Origin: Selaginella moellendorffii
Lineage: Eukaryota; Streptophyta; Lycopodiopsida; Selaginellales; Selaginellaceae
NCBI RefSeq assembly: GCF_000143415.4
Contig: NW_003314275.1
Span: 2,679,789 to 2,743,788 of the forward strand
Direction of reading: 5' to 3'
DNA: 64,000 bases
Shown one piece after another: positions 42,112 to 51,809 of the stretch; position 1 is the first letter of the stretch, and every line of letters begins with the position of its first letter. The notes beneath the pieces are model-generated. The model had not been told where the DNA came from. It searched no databases and was given only the letters and a program-made list of their open reading frames with translations. The translations under genes and the position numbers were made by a program.

Positions 42112-44406
42112 ATGGAGAGCGTCAAGGCTGGCGAGAGCTACGACTCCGACGAGTGGAGCAGCAGCCACGGGGAGGAGGAGGATCACCAGTCTGTTGGAAT
42201 CAAGTGCGACAATGGGTGGGACGAAGAAGAGGCTGAAAAATCAGAATGCACGTCCCAGTCTTCGTGGGACGAGGAAGAAGACGAGCAGGACGAGGTGCAG
42301 AGCTTCTTGGAAGAGACTCCAGAGTTCCGTGCTAAAGTTCAGTACCAAGTCAGGGTGGTGGCTCTTATCCCCGGATTCGAGAACTCGGGTCGCAAGGTCT
42401 CTACGTTTCCACACTTTTACAAGCTTCGTTTTGGGAAGAGTTTACTGGAGAAGACTGGATTCAGCTCTGCTGATCTCCTGTGCAAGTCGATGCCGCACGT
42501 AATCCAGCGACAGGCTCTGGACGAGCACGGCCAAGTTCTGTTGGTGGAATCGCCCAAGAACACGAGGATTGTTGCTGGTATAAGGTCGGGGCTGAGGAGG
42601 ATTGTGTTCCACGTACTGAGGCAGTATCCCAAAGGGGTGAGCGCTGGCATTCTCGACGAGGAATGCTCCAAGTTGCTGGCCCGGCCTCTTTCCGTTGTTC
42701 TGAGCGAGCTCACATATGACACTCCCAACGTAGAGTGCATGGTGCGAGACATGGCAGACATTGCCAGCTTCAGGCAGCTTTCTACTCCAGGAGGATCAAG
42801 AGTCTTTCTGTCGAGCGAGGCTGAAGATCCCACGCTTACCGACGGGATTTTAGTCGGCGTTCCCCGGTTGCATCACTCGAGTAAGTTTCAGCTCTTTGTG
42901 TGTTCTGCCAACTTAACTTTGAAATGTTTAGGCAAGGAGAATGGCGATTCGCATGTCAATGAAGCTGTCGCTGAGATAAACGACATTTTGCAAGCGAGGT
43001 TCAAGATGATCGTTTTGCTGGCACTCCATAGTCGGGGCTTGGAGATAAACAGGTTGCAAAAGACGTTCGCAGAGCTGTACACAGAAAATCTCGACTGTAG
43101 AGTTCTGGGATTCAGCCACATCGAGGAGTTGCTTGGTGCTTGGACGGATATCGCGCTCGTGCAAGAAGAGACACGCAAGGTTTTTCTACGTCCGTCAGAG
43201 AAGAACAGCCGGCTGCTAAAGACTTTGAGCTCCGGGCTCCGTTTGGCCGTCTTCTCAACGTTGCTGAAATGCTATCCTGATGGTCTGGAGCCGGCACAGG
43301 TGGTAAGCCACCTCCAGCAGTCTCAGATTTTGGAAGCGTATGGAGAAGAGCTGGAGCTGCATCAGTTTTGTTTTGTGGTCGACGACATGATGGACTTCAT
43401 TAGATTTGGCTCTCAGGAGGACGGGACTCTCGTTCTCAAGCTCAGAGATTCCAGCTTCCCTGTGGTGGAACTTCCAGAGTGCAGCCAAGCCGATGACGAC
43501 GAGATTGCAAAGCTTTGCTTGGAAGGAGAGGAGAGCGCCGCCAGTCCTAAGGTGGTGCAACTCGCGGCCTTGTACCCTCCAGTGGTGGAAGTGGAAAATG
43601 ACGACGATAATGGTGACGGGGAAATGGAGACTAGCGGTGAAGCTCTGGAGCAGCAGCTTCGACTCATTCTCGGATCCCCAGCTCACGCCGAAAGCGGTTT
43701 GCTGTTACCAGATCTCGTCTCAGTCTACAAGGAAAGAAGCGGACGATCTCTCAACGCAACTCAGGTGAAGAGCTTCGCCTCTAGAACGCCGGGCCTGCTG
43801 CGGATGAGCAACGATCGCGTGTGGCTCATCGACAGCCCGAGAAACTCGAGGATCGTGTGGGTGACAAGAGCAGGATTAAGGCAGGTTCTCTACTGGGCGC
43901 TGGTGAAGAATCCCGGTGGCGTTTGGAGCGAGCTGCTGGAAGGCTGGTTCACGGATTTCACAGGCTACAGTCTGGAAGCTATTCTTCGCAGGCACGGGTA
44001 CCGAGCGTCCAGCAAAGAGCCACTTCTGCCGGTTTGCGAGTTCCTGCACGACATGGGCGATCTTTGCAAGGGCCACAGCAACAGGACGGTGGAGTTTTTC
44101 ACCCTGGCTGGCGGACGTGTGGAGGATCCGGTGGAGGGCGATAGCAGGCTCTTGGGATTGAGCTCCGGAGAGATCGAGTACAATCCAGTGAAGCTGTGCT
44201 TGGAGCTTGACAAGGCGGTGCGTGGCCGACTTGGTGCCGGAGAGAAAGAGGAAGACGGACAACACAGCGAGATTTCCATGGAGCAAGAGCCATTCCCGGA
44301 AGAAAGCGAAGAAGAAGAAGAGGAAGAAGAAGAAGAGGTGGAGGAGAAGAGTAATGGCTATGATCCTCCCAAGGCTTACGCAACACCTCTTGTTGTGCCA
44401 TCGTAG
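42112..44406 (+). CDS. Protein with three tandem LOTUS-like repeat pairs
   Basis: Essentially one open frame of about 764 residues from the ATG at 42112 (an in-frame ATG at 42085 is possible). An acidic N terminus (SYDSDEWSSSHGEEED) leads into three diverged units of about 200 residues. Each has a winged-helix-like half, clearest in unit 2 (LDCRVLGFSHIEELLGAW), which resembles LOTUS/OST-HTH domains. A second half starts with S-(P/E)-(K/R)-N-(T/S)-R followed by SGLRRIVFHVLRQYPKGV, SGLRLAVFSTLLKCYPDGL or AGLRQVLYWALVKNPGGV, and ends VRDMADI, VDDMMDF or LHDMGDL. The C terminus is a glutamate run. LOTUS domains act in RNA-granule and small-RNA or helicase contexts. A 51-nt in-frame segment at 42881-42931 looks like an intron. 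The LOTUS assignment is by eye. Confidence 0.7.
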   Translation: MESVKAGESYDSDEWSSSHGEEEDHQSVGIKCDNGWDEEEAEKSECTSQSSWDEEEDEQDEVQSFLEETPEFRAKVQYQVRVVALIPGFENSGRKVSTFPHFYKLRFGKSLLEKTGFSSADLLCKSMPHVIQRQALDEHGQVLLVESPKNTRIVAGIRSGLRRIVFHVLRQYPKGVSAGILDEECSKLLARPLSVVLSELTYDTPNVECMVRDMADIASFRQLSTPGGSRVFLSSEAEDPTLTDGILVGVPRLHHSSKFQLFVCSANLTLKCLGKENGDSHVNEAVAEINDILQARFKMIVLLALHSRGLEINRLQKTFAELYTENLDCRVLGFSHIEELLGAWTDIALVQEETRKVFLRPSEKNSRLLKTLSSGLRLAVFSTLLKCYPDGLEPAQVVSHLQQSQILEAYGEELELHQFCFVVDDMMDFIRFGSQEDGTLVLKLRDSSFPVVELPECSQADDDEIAKLCLEGEESAASPKVVQLAALYPPVVEVENDDDNGDGEMETSGEALEQQLRLILGSPAHAESGLLLPDLVSVYKERSGRSLNATQVKSFASRTPGLLRMSNDRVWLIDSPRNSRIVWVTRAGLRQVLYWALVKNPGGVWSELLEGWFTDFTGYSLEAILRRHGYRASSKEPLLPVCEFLHDMGDLCKGHSNRTVEFFTLAGGRVEDPVEGDSRLLGLSSGEIEYNPVKLCLELDKAVRGRLGAGEKEEDGQHSEISMEQEPFPEESEEEEEEEEEEVEEKSNGYDPPKAYATPLVVPS
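42881..42931 (+). other. 51-nt in-frame intron (exitron-like)
   Basis: GTAAGTTTCAGC..ATGTTTAG: perfect donor and acceptor, AT-rich unlike its surroundings, and the size of typical introns here, yet divisible by three with no stop. Both spliced and retained forms keep the frame; it adds 17 residues between units 1 and 2. Confidence 0.8.
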
Positions 44407-44714
44407 CAGCCACATTGGGAGTTTTCTCTTCTGGATATCTTCTGTCAAGCGATGGAAGATGTTCATCGCAAGCGTCTAAAAAATAATCACTTACCAAGTG
44501 AAAGAACTCTAAATGCTGCAATGGCTACGATGCTTTCTATGGGCGCCAAGGCTCCACTTTCAAGTATTTTCTTATCGATGGAGTTCTACGATCTCTTTCA
44601 ACTCTACACATGCGTTTATATAGAATACGAGAGAAGGAAATCCAAAGGATGAGGAAGCGCGTGGAGGAGGTGCAAATTGGTACGAGTATCACGTAATCAT
44701 TAAAATATGTAATT

Positions 44715-44766
44715 CTAGTGGTTATGACACTGAACTCTGAATCCGGTAACCCGAGTTTCGCCGAAA
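44715..44766 (+). pseudogene. tRNA-Gln pseudo-copy, plus strand
   Basis: CTAGTGGTTATGACACTGAA then CTCTGAATCCGG then TAACCCGAGTTTCGCCGAAA corresponds to the tRNA-Gln at 44884-44954 read from the other strand. It lacks the first 10 bases and about 8 bases of the T-arm. The anticodon CTG is retained, but the acceptor and T stems cannot form. Confidence 0.8.
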
Positions 44767-44883
44767 GTTTGTTTTGTATATTCTCAATGAAAAGGTTCTA
44801 AGGTATTGATAACAAAGTTGGCAAATATATTAGAATTATCCGGTATCATCACCAGAATTGTCCGTGCATACAATAAGTTAAGA

Positions 44884-44954
44884 GGTTTCGCCGAGATTTG
44901 AACTCGGGTTACTGGATTCAGAGTCCAGTGTCATCACCACTAGACCACGAAACC
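44884..44954 (-). tRNA. tRNA-Gln (anticodon CTG)
   Basis: The minus strand folds as a complete tRNA: acceptor GGTTTCG/CGAAACC, D arm GTC..GAC, anticodon stem CTGGA/TCCAG with loop CTCTGAA (anticodon CTG, decodes CAG), variable TAAC, T arm CCGAG-TTCAAAT-CTCGG. The 71-nt length and sequence fit plant nuclear tRNA-Gln. Confidence 0.95.
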
Positions 44955-45294
44955 ATTACGTATTTAAATCACCTCATTTGGTTATTCTAATTCTCACGGA
45001 AAGTCCAAGTGAAAGCCAAGTCTTCGATGTCGGTTTCATCATCCCGGCTGCCCTTTGGAATTTATACTGAAGCAAAGCCGAGGTGGATTGGAACAACTAC
45101 AGAAAGGGAAAACAAAGAAAAAAAATAACAAAAGAAGAATCACGAAAGTCATACAAAGAAGACGAGGAATGGCAGCGAACACAACTTCTTTTCCTTCTTG
45201 ACCGTCAGCGTCTTCCCTCCAGTGTCCCCGACTTATCCAGGCCAGATCTCTCGATCCACCGCGAGCCTCCAGGATCAAAGCGAAAGGGGAGAGA

Positions 45295-47154
45295 ATGGCG
45301 ATGAGTAGCAGCACCAGCAGTACCAGGGGACGGCGGCGATGGTGGAAGCGCATCTTCTCCGACAAATGGTTCACGCTCGTCGCCTCCTTCTTCGTCATGT
45401 CGTGCGCCGGCGCGCTCTACAGCTTCGGGATCTACTCGCAGCGCCTCAAGACGGCCCTCAACTACGACCAGCAAACCGTGAGCACCATCGGCTTCTTCAA
45501 GGACCTGGGCGCCAACATCGGCATCCTGGCCGGCATCCTCTACGACGTCTCGGGCTCCTGGCTCGTCCTCCTCCTCGCCGCCATCTTCAACGTCTTCGGC
45601 TACATGATGGCCTGGGCCTCCATCACCTCCCACCTCCCTCACCCCCCTCGGGTGTGGCACCTCTGCCTCTATCTCTGGGTCGGGGCCAGCTCCGGGGCCT
45701 TTGCCAGCACCGCCGTCATCGTCAGCTGCGTCAAGAACTTCCCCCGGAGCCGCGGCATCGTCATCGGCCTGCTCAAAGGATTCGTCGGCCTCTCCGGCGC
45801 GATGCTCACGCAGATCTATCGGACCCTCTACAGTGGCAGCGACCCCGCCTCGTTCATGCTCGTCGTTGCCTGGTTCCCCACCTTCGTCTTCCTGCTCTTC
45901 ATGTTTGTCATCCGGCCTCTTCCGCATTCCACTGCTCCCATTTCTTCCGGTGATGGTGATGCGGAGGAGAAGCGACTGGAGATGAGGAACTTCTACGTCT
46001 TCCTTGCAATGGCGATCCTGTTAGCGATCTTCCTCATGACCGTCATCGTTGTCCAGCATCTAGTGGACGTCTCCGCCAGCGCGAACCAGGCGTTCATGGC
46101 AGTCATGATCCTCATTCTGGCGCTTCCGATCGTCGTTGCCGTGGAGTCCGTGAGGAAGAGTGGCCGCAACTCAAGTCCTGCCCCGGTTCCAGCTTCGGAC
46201 GATCAACACCCGAGTGATCACGAGCAGCTCAACTCCTCTCCCAAGAGCAAGGTGGTGGAAGATCATACCGCCCCAATCCAAAACCAGCAGCACCACGAAG
46301 CCGATGACGAAGAGTCCGCGCGGAGACAGGAGGCGATCGATCCTCCATCAGTAACAGGCACTCCCCGTCTTCGAGTAAGTTGCTCTTCCTCAGCCAAGCA
46401 GTGTCTTCGAAAGTTGGCGGACGAGATCAGGCAAATGCCGCCGAGGGGAGAGGACCACACCGTTCTGCAAGCGCTGGTGAGCTTAGATCTGTGGATCGTC
46501 TTCTTTGCCACCACCGCAGGCCTGGGATCCGGCCTCATGGTGGTCGACAACTTGGGCCAGATGGGATCCTCTCTCGGCTACTCGCAGAGTAACATCGCCA
46601 CCTTTGTCTCGCTCGTCAGCATCTGGAACTTCTTTGGCAGAGTTGGCTTTGGATTTGTGTCAGAGATCTTCCTCCAGAAACACGGAGCTCCCAGGCCGGT
46701 CTTCCTGGCTCTCGTTCTGGGAATTCTCGCGGTCGGCCACCTCTACCTGGCCTTCGCCTGGCCTGGAGCTTTCTACATCGGCTCCATTCTCGTCGGGATG
46801 TGCTTTGGAGCTCAAATGCCCGTCATGTTCGCTATCATCTCCGAGATCTTTGGCCTCAAATACTTCGGAACTTTGTACAACGTCGGGATCCTGGCCAGTC
46901 CTCTGGGAACTTATCTCCTCTCCGTCAAGACTGCCGGCCACCTCTACGACGTCGAGGCCGCAAAACAGCCGCAAAACGGAACATCCTCGTCGTCGTCGCA
47001 TGATCTACTGTGCTATGGACCTCAGTGCTTCCGAAACAGTCTCCTCATCATGGCCGCCGTCTGCGTCTTCGGTTGCCTGATAAGTGTATTCCTAGCTTTC
47101 AGGACCAGGCATTACTATAGATCCATTCGTTCCGCGATGAAACAGAACCTGTAA
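45295..47154 (+). CDS. Nodulin-like MFS transporter (paralogue 3)
   Basis: Single exon, 619 codons. It starts MAMSSSTSSTRGRRRWWKRI, a Ser/Arg-rich cytosolic head, then FTLVASFFVMSCAGALYSFG and YSQRLKTALNYDQQTVSTIG, the nodulin-like MFS signature. The first half ends with SRGIVIGLLKGFVGLSGAML. A long loop (about residues 290-390), rich in His, Ser and Asp, follows. The second half has LDLWIVFFATTAGLGSGLMV and NLGQMGSSLGYSQSNI, then GTLYNVGILASPLGTYLLSV. It is more typical of the family than the two minus-strand copies at 33-36.5 kb. Role: membrane transport of an unknown metabolite. A MAMSS start is chosen because the upstream frame closes. Confidence 0.95.
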   Translation: MAMSSSTSSTRGRRRWWKRIFSDKWFTLVASFFVMSCAGALYSFGIYSQRLKTALNYDQQTVSTIGFFKDLGANIGILAGILYDVSGSWLVLLLAAIFNVFGYMMAWASITSHLPHPPRVWHLCLYLWVGASSGAFASTAVIVSCVKNFPRSRGIVIGLLKGFVGLSGAMLTQIYRTLYSGSDPASFMLVVAWFPTFVFLLFMFVIRPLPHSTAPISSGDGDAEEKRLEMRNFYVFLAMAILLAIFLMTVIVVQHLVDVSASANQAFMAVMILILALPIVVAVESVRKSGRNSSPAPVPASDDQHPSDHEQLNSSPKSKVVEDHTAPIQNQQHHEADDEESARRQEAIDPPSVTGTPRLRVSCSSSAKQCLRKLADEIRQMPPRGEDHTVLQALVSLDLWIVFFATTAGLGSGLMVVDNLGQMGSSLGYSQSNIATFVSLVSIWNFFGRVGFGFVSEIFLQKHGAPRPVFLALVLGILAVGHLYLAFAWPGAFYIGSILVGMCFGAQMPVMFAIISEIFGLKYFGTLYNVGILASPLGTYLLSVKTAGHLYDVEAAKQPQNGTSSSSSHDLLCYGPQCFRNSLLIMAAVCVFGCLISVFLAFRTRHYYRSIRSAMKQNL

Positions 47155-47304
47155 GCCTCAACTATGACCGTAGCGGATTTCGGCTCTGTCTTCGAATATG
47201 TGATTTCCAGGCTGCCTGAATCCGTCTAGCTGCGTTGCTTCTGAAGTAGTGGGACTCGCTTCTGCACAAGCAGCTATGTAAAAGGGAATGCTGCGTTAAG
47301 ATAC

Positions 47305-49815
47305 TTACTTGAGAGCACTCAGGACCCTGGGATTGCGGATATAGCTTATGTAGTTTGCTACAACATACCGCAAATCCTTCTCCTCTAGGCTGAATGCTTC
47401 CACGCTACTTGAGCAACGAACAGTCCTCGTAGAGAAAGCCAAACCCCTTGTTGGAGCTGAACTATCCCTTCTGCTGTGCTCGCTATTTGATGTTTCTCCT
47501 GTAACAGACAAACATGAGTTCAAAAAGTCAATGACATTGTAAAATACTTACTGGTGTTTAACGCTTCGTTGAGGCACAGATGTAGTAGCTCCTCCCCACA
47601 AAAGTCGCCCGACACAAGCGTATGTGTATTACCATTCTTCCATACGCTGTCTAGAGTACCACGTACTACAAAGATCATGCGATGTATTGGAGCATCTGCT
47701 AAAAAAACTTCGCTGCCTTCAATGTACAACATCTCGTGAAGTCTTTGACAAATTGCATCGAGAACTTTGTCATCCATCACAGTAAACAGCCGAACCTGGT
47801 AAACATGAATTAATTCAGCAACAACACCAAAATGCTGAACACAAACCTTCGTCAAGAGCTCGAAGCACAAAAAGCGACGTATTTCTTTTTGCATATCTTC
47901 GGGCAAACGATCCAAGAGTTCCTCCTCATTCACACCTCTGGTCGATGCCCATTTCAATCTCACCGCCTGTCTCACGCGCCTGTGAGTACGCGTTAGGAAG
48001 GAAAAATAAGGACAGCAATACGACATACTTTCTTAAAACTACAGGTAATTCCCGTCGCCTCATCCATCTCTCAACATCATGTCGTCGTAGCTGCATCTCA
48101 AGGTGCCTGACAAAGATATCTGTTATGTAATTTTCGACAAAAACTGACATGCATACCTGCGTCCAAGGGACTGGAGAAAATTTTGCATGTTTCCAATAAG
48201 AAGTGCAAACAAAAGTAGTCCCAGACCAATAACACCGAAAGTAAAAAACACTTCACCAACAAAAAGGCTAGGCTGCAAGTTCCCACCGAGCGTACTAATT
48301 TGCTAAAAGATACAATGTGAGGAAACAAGAAAAATAGCAGTCATTCTTACCAAGAATCCCCAAAATAGCGAGTATACGTATTTGTGAATTGCACTGTCGT
48401 CCATGGCGACAGGAACTGCGATCGAATAGATGCCATAAGCGAAAGATGCATTCACCAGACATTTACTCGATGCATTTGAGGAATTAGTCCAGACCAGCCG
48501 GGCCCCTTGCTGCAGTGCCTGAATGTTGTGCCCATTTCCACAGTCAAGAAATTCTTTTCTGCAGACTGGCCTTTCAGCTCGACAAGTGTTTATCAGGCAC
48601 TGATTTACACGCTGCAAATTATAGGCAACATCAGTACTATGAGACTATAACCCGTGTTTCTCAGTTACCTGTAGACCGAACAAGTACCAGCATGATCCCA
48701 CCACATGACCCGCAAGCAGGTAGATGAACAGATTGATGGTGAAGTTGGCCCAAGCAGTTTCAAAGATGTAGCCGCCACTCTGAGAGCGACCAAACAGCAA
48801 CGGCAAAAACCTGACCATCCTNNNNNNNNNNNNNNNNNNNNNNNNNNNNNNNNNNNNNNNNNNNNNNNNNNNNNNNNNNNNNNNNNNNNNNNNNNNNNNN
48901 NNNNNNNNNNNNNNNNNNNNNNNNNNNNNNNNNNNNNNNNNNNNNNNNNNNNNNNNNNNNNNNNNNNNNNNNNNNNNNNNNNNNNNNNNNNNNNNNNNNN
49001 NNNNNNNNTAAACCAACTTTGCAAATAATGCAAGGCAATAGTTTTGGGATCGTCAATCAAAACACCAGTTCCAGATGTTTGAGAAGCAAGCGCAAAGTAC
49101 GCCAATCTGAACTGCCATCCATTAAACAGCGTGTTCTATCAATCGAGAAAATTAAAGGAAAAAAGCTAAGAACAAGATACCTGAAGAAGCATGTGTATAA
49201 AGTAAATTCCATCAAAAATGCTCCTCACAATAGTCACTCCAATGGCTAACTCCTGGTTGAAGACAATGCAAAAGTATCCCTAGAGAATGAACAAGATAAG
49301 CATGAGTATAAAGCTTTTGCTTCTTCGCATAGATATTACCTGCTTGGCGGAAAATATAAAGAAGAACAAAGGATCCACAAAGACGGCGATGAGACAGCAT
49401 ACTCCAAACACTTGATTCCATCTCTGGATGACTTTGGTGTGGGGATTATAAATCGCTGGCCTCCACTTGACAATCCCGAGCGCTACCGATTTAGCCTCGC
49501 TGAAAAGGTTGCGACTCTTTTTCATCTGGAATTCTTTCACAGCTAAGTCTCAATCAAATCAAGCCTAAAGAATTCTTCTTGCTCTACCTGGCTGCCGGCC
49601 GAATAATCGATATACGAAGGGCAGGTCGTGCAAAATGGATCATCGCAGCGCCCCAGCAATCCAGACTTGAGTAGATGCTCGTGCCTGCCGCCTGGAACGG
49701 CCAATTCCCTCCCGGCGAGCTCCTCCCCATCGTCCTCCACGTCGATTCCAAAATCCTGCGAGAAATGCAGCTCCATCGACGAGCCGCCAGCGCCATCGGC
49801 CCGGTTCCGAGGCAT
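47305..49815 (-). CDS. Cyclic nucleotide-gated cation channel, CNGC19/20-like (with assembly gap)
   Basis: About nine or ten exons on the minus strand. Exon 1 (49815-49588) gives an N terminus with HEHLLKSGLLGRCDDPFCTTCPSYID-like cysteine motifs typical of group IV CNGCs. Then come a pre-S1 run (WNQVFGVCCLIAVFVDPLFF), S2, the 187-nt gap (48822-49008) hiding the S3-S4 region, and S4/S5 (RMVRFLPLLFG; FTINLFIYLLAGHVVGSCWY). The pore region reads HKYVYSLFWGFL then QISTLGGN, as in CNGC19/20. S6, the C-linker, and a cyclic-nucleotide domain (IYVLSGDFCGEE-type: LVSGDFCGEELL) follow, then EAFSLEEKDLRYVV near the end. The stop at 47305 may be read through if CTCAA|GTAAGT is a donor. These channels carry Ca2+ in plasma membrane or vacuole and act in immunity and stress. 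Because of the gap the product is incomplete. Confidence 0.88.
48822..49008. other. Assembly gap, 187 N
   Basis: A run of N of unknown true length inside the CNGC gene. The coding frame on both sides is consistent with a missing exon part around membrane segments S3-S4. Confidence 1.
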
Positions 49816-49989
49816 GCCTGCGCGAAATGGCCGAGAAAAATCCCGCGCTCGAGTTGGAGATTTCGCCGCTCCCTCGCTCCCAATCCGCGTTCCTGTTGCT
49901 GCCGTGGAGAAAAAATCATTTGCCCTACCCGCAGAAGAAGAAATTCACAAAAAGAAGTACAAGCCGCCTTGTCCTTCACTGGGCATATT

Positions 49990-49998
49990 TATCAGAGA

Positions 49999-50045
<47 letters not shown>

Positions 50046-50061
50046 GCTGCGCCACTCTGAT
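49990..50061 (-). tRNA. Initiator tRNA-Met (CAT)
   Basis: 72 nt on the minus strand starting ATCAGAGTGGCGCAGCGGAA, with loop CCCATAA flanked by TTGGG/CCCAA and the initiator-type T loop ATCGAAA. Acceptor ATCAGAG/CTCTGAT plus A. It resembles plant initiator tRNA, and its 3' end matches the primer sites of the LTR elements at 1334 and 2608-2630. Confidence 0.95.
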
Positions 50062-50230
50062 ACTACACACTAATCACGCATCGCCTTAATCCATAACCCG
50101 GTCAAACGGTAATATTCTCGAGCATATTCTTGCCAACGCGCAAGAACCGCAACTCGATCATTTATTTCATCCCACCCACCCGAGGAGAAAAAAGAAATGA
50201 TCTGGCGGTCCGCGAGTAGCACAAATCCGG

Positions 50231-50374
50231 CGCTGACGTGGCGCCCGGACGACAAATAGAGAAATGGGAAAGTGACACACACACTCTCTCTCCTCCCTCC
50301 TCTGTACAACACAGAGAGTGTGTGAAGCCTCTGCCCAGCCGCTGGCTATGGCGTCTTTGCTGCCCGCTATAAAA
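50231..50374 (+). promoter_or_regulatory. Promoter of LEA-2 gene: ABRE-like site and TATA box
   Basis: TGACGTGGC at about 50234-50242 has the ACGTGGC core of ABA-response elements. TATAAAA at 50368-50374 lies 176 bases before the ATG at 50550, in a CT-rich leader. A link to ABA or dehydration response is inference from motif only. Confidence 0.5.
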
Positions 50375-50549
50375 CTGCCACTGCTGCCTCCCTCTCGCCG
50401 GCCCAGGTAACACAAAAAGAGATTAACGCATTGCTCCTCTCCATCCATCGATCGATGCCCGTCCCTCGTATAGATAGACATTAGCTCGCGAGAAAATAGC
50501 AGGCGAAAAAGCAAGCGCGCATTCATCGATCGAGAGGATCCTAGGATCC

Positions 50550-51197
50550 ATGGCGACGAATGGGAATGGATTCGGCCCCCACTCCAAGCTCGACAGCAGC
50601 CCGCCCAGCGATGGCAGGAGCAAGCGCTACAGCCGGAGGAGGAAATGCCTGGTGTGCGGCGGGATCACTCTGGCGGTGCTGGTGGTGATTGGCATCCTCC
50701 TCCTCATCCTGGCGCTCACCGTCTTCAAGCCCAAGAGCCCCGTCATCTCGATCGACTCGGTCCAGCTCCAATCCTTCAACGTCTCGCTCAATCTCTTGTC
50801 CCCGCGGCTGGAGCTCGGCCTCACGATGTGGGTGTCGGTCTACAATCCAAACCGGGCGAGCTTCAAGTACACAAACTCCACCAGCGTGATCACGTACCAC
50901 GGCGACGAGGTTGGCAACGCCAGGATCCCAGCAGGGGAGATTGGAGCGCGCGGCCGCGAGAAATTCCCCACCGATGTTAGCATCCAGGCGATGCAAATCG
51001 TTGGAAACTCCAATCTCTTGCCGGACGTGGCCTCGGGCTCCATCCCGATCTCCACCCGGACCGTCGTCTCGGGCCGGGTTAACGTTCTCAACGTTATCAA
51101 GCGCCATGCTACGTCCACCTCGGTTTGCAATGTGACCATCTCCGTGGCCAGCCGGAACGTCCAGGATTTCAAGTGCTCGCACAAGACCAAGCTTTAA
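50550..51197 (+). CDS. LEA-2 / NDR1-HIN1-like membrane protein
   Basis: Single exon, 215 residues. A basic head (SKRYSRRRKCLVCG) is followed by one membrane span (ITLAVLVVIGILLLILALTV). Then comes an LEA-2 domain with KPKSPVISIDSVQLQSFNV, VSVYNPNRASFKYTNSTSVI and YHGDEVGNARIPAGEIGARG, as in NHL proteins (type II, C terminus outside or in lumen). NHL proteins act in plasma membrane during stress and defence. N-glycosylation sites NxS/T are present (NTST-like at TNSTS). No introns, as is usual in the family. Confidence 0.93.
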   Translation: MATNGNGFGPHSKLDSSPPSDGRSKRYSRRRKCLVCGGITLAVLVVIGILLLILALTVFKPKSPVISIDSVQLQSFNVSLNLLSPRLELGLTMWVSVYNPNRASFKYTNSTSVITYHGDEVGNARIPAGEIGARGREKFPTDVSIQAMQIVGNSNLLPDVASGSIPISTRTVVSGRVNVLNVIKRHATSTSVCNVTISVASRNVQDFKCSHKTKL

Positions 51198-51809
51198 CGA
51201 ATTGGCAGATGGGAGGGATCGATCGAACGAGGAATCTTTAGAGTATCGTGGCAGGATCAATGGGCGCGTTAGTGGAAGCTTTATGAGCGCTTTTCCTTGA
51301 TGAGCAAGGCTGGTATACGTAGGTTTCACTCGCTCGCTATTCACACATCTTGTTTTTATTGTTTCAATTCTTGCAAGTAGTTGGAGGAAAGTGACTATAG
51401 GAGAAAGATTTGTACGATTAAGAGTTATAATCTCATGAGTTACGCTAGTAAGAAAAGGTGGTGAGAATTTTTGTTTGGTTCCTCTCAAGGAATCATAGAG
51501 GTCAATGCGGTTTGGTCGAGAGGTCAAGGCTTTAAATTCGGATCGAGAAGGATTCTTCCATACTTTTATTCGCTGGATGTTTCCATGGTGCTTTAGGAAT
51601 CTTTTCCTTTTCCTCTTGTCATGTTTCTAGCTCGGACATTCCGTGAAGAAGTTGCTGCTGAGAAGATCCAATTCTCGGCCACCCTCGAGCTCGAGCGCGC
51701 GATTAAAATGTAATGTAATCGGCGGCCAAATGCCAACAGAGGACAATCCAAAAGCTCGCGAGTTTAAAATGCGCGAGAATTCGAGCAGATTAACAATGCG
51801 TTTGAGGGA
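51198..51809. other. Intergenic, no gene seen
   Basis: 3' flank of the LEA-2 gene and 5' flank of the polygalacturonase gene. No frame of note, no repeats. Confidence 0.5.
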
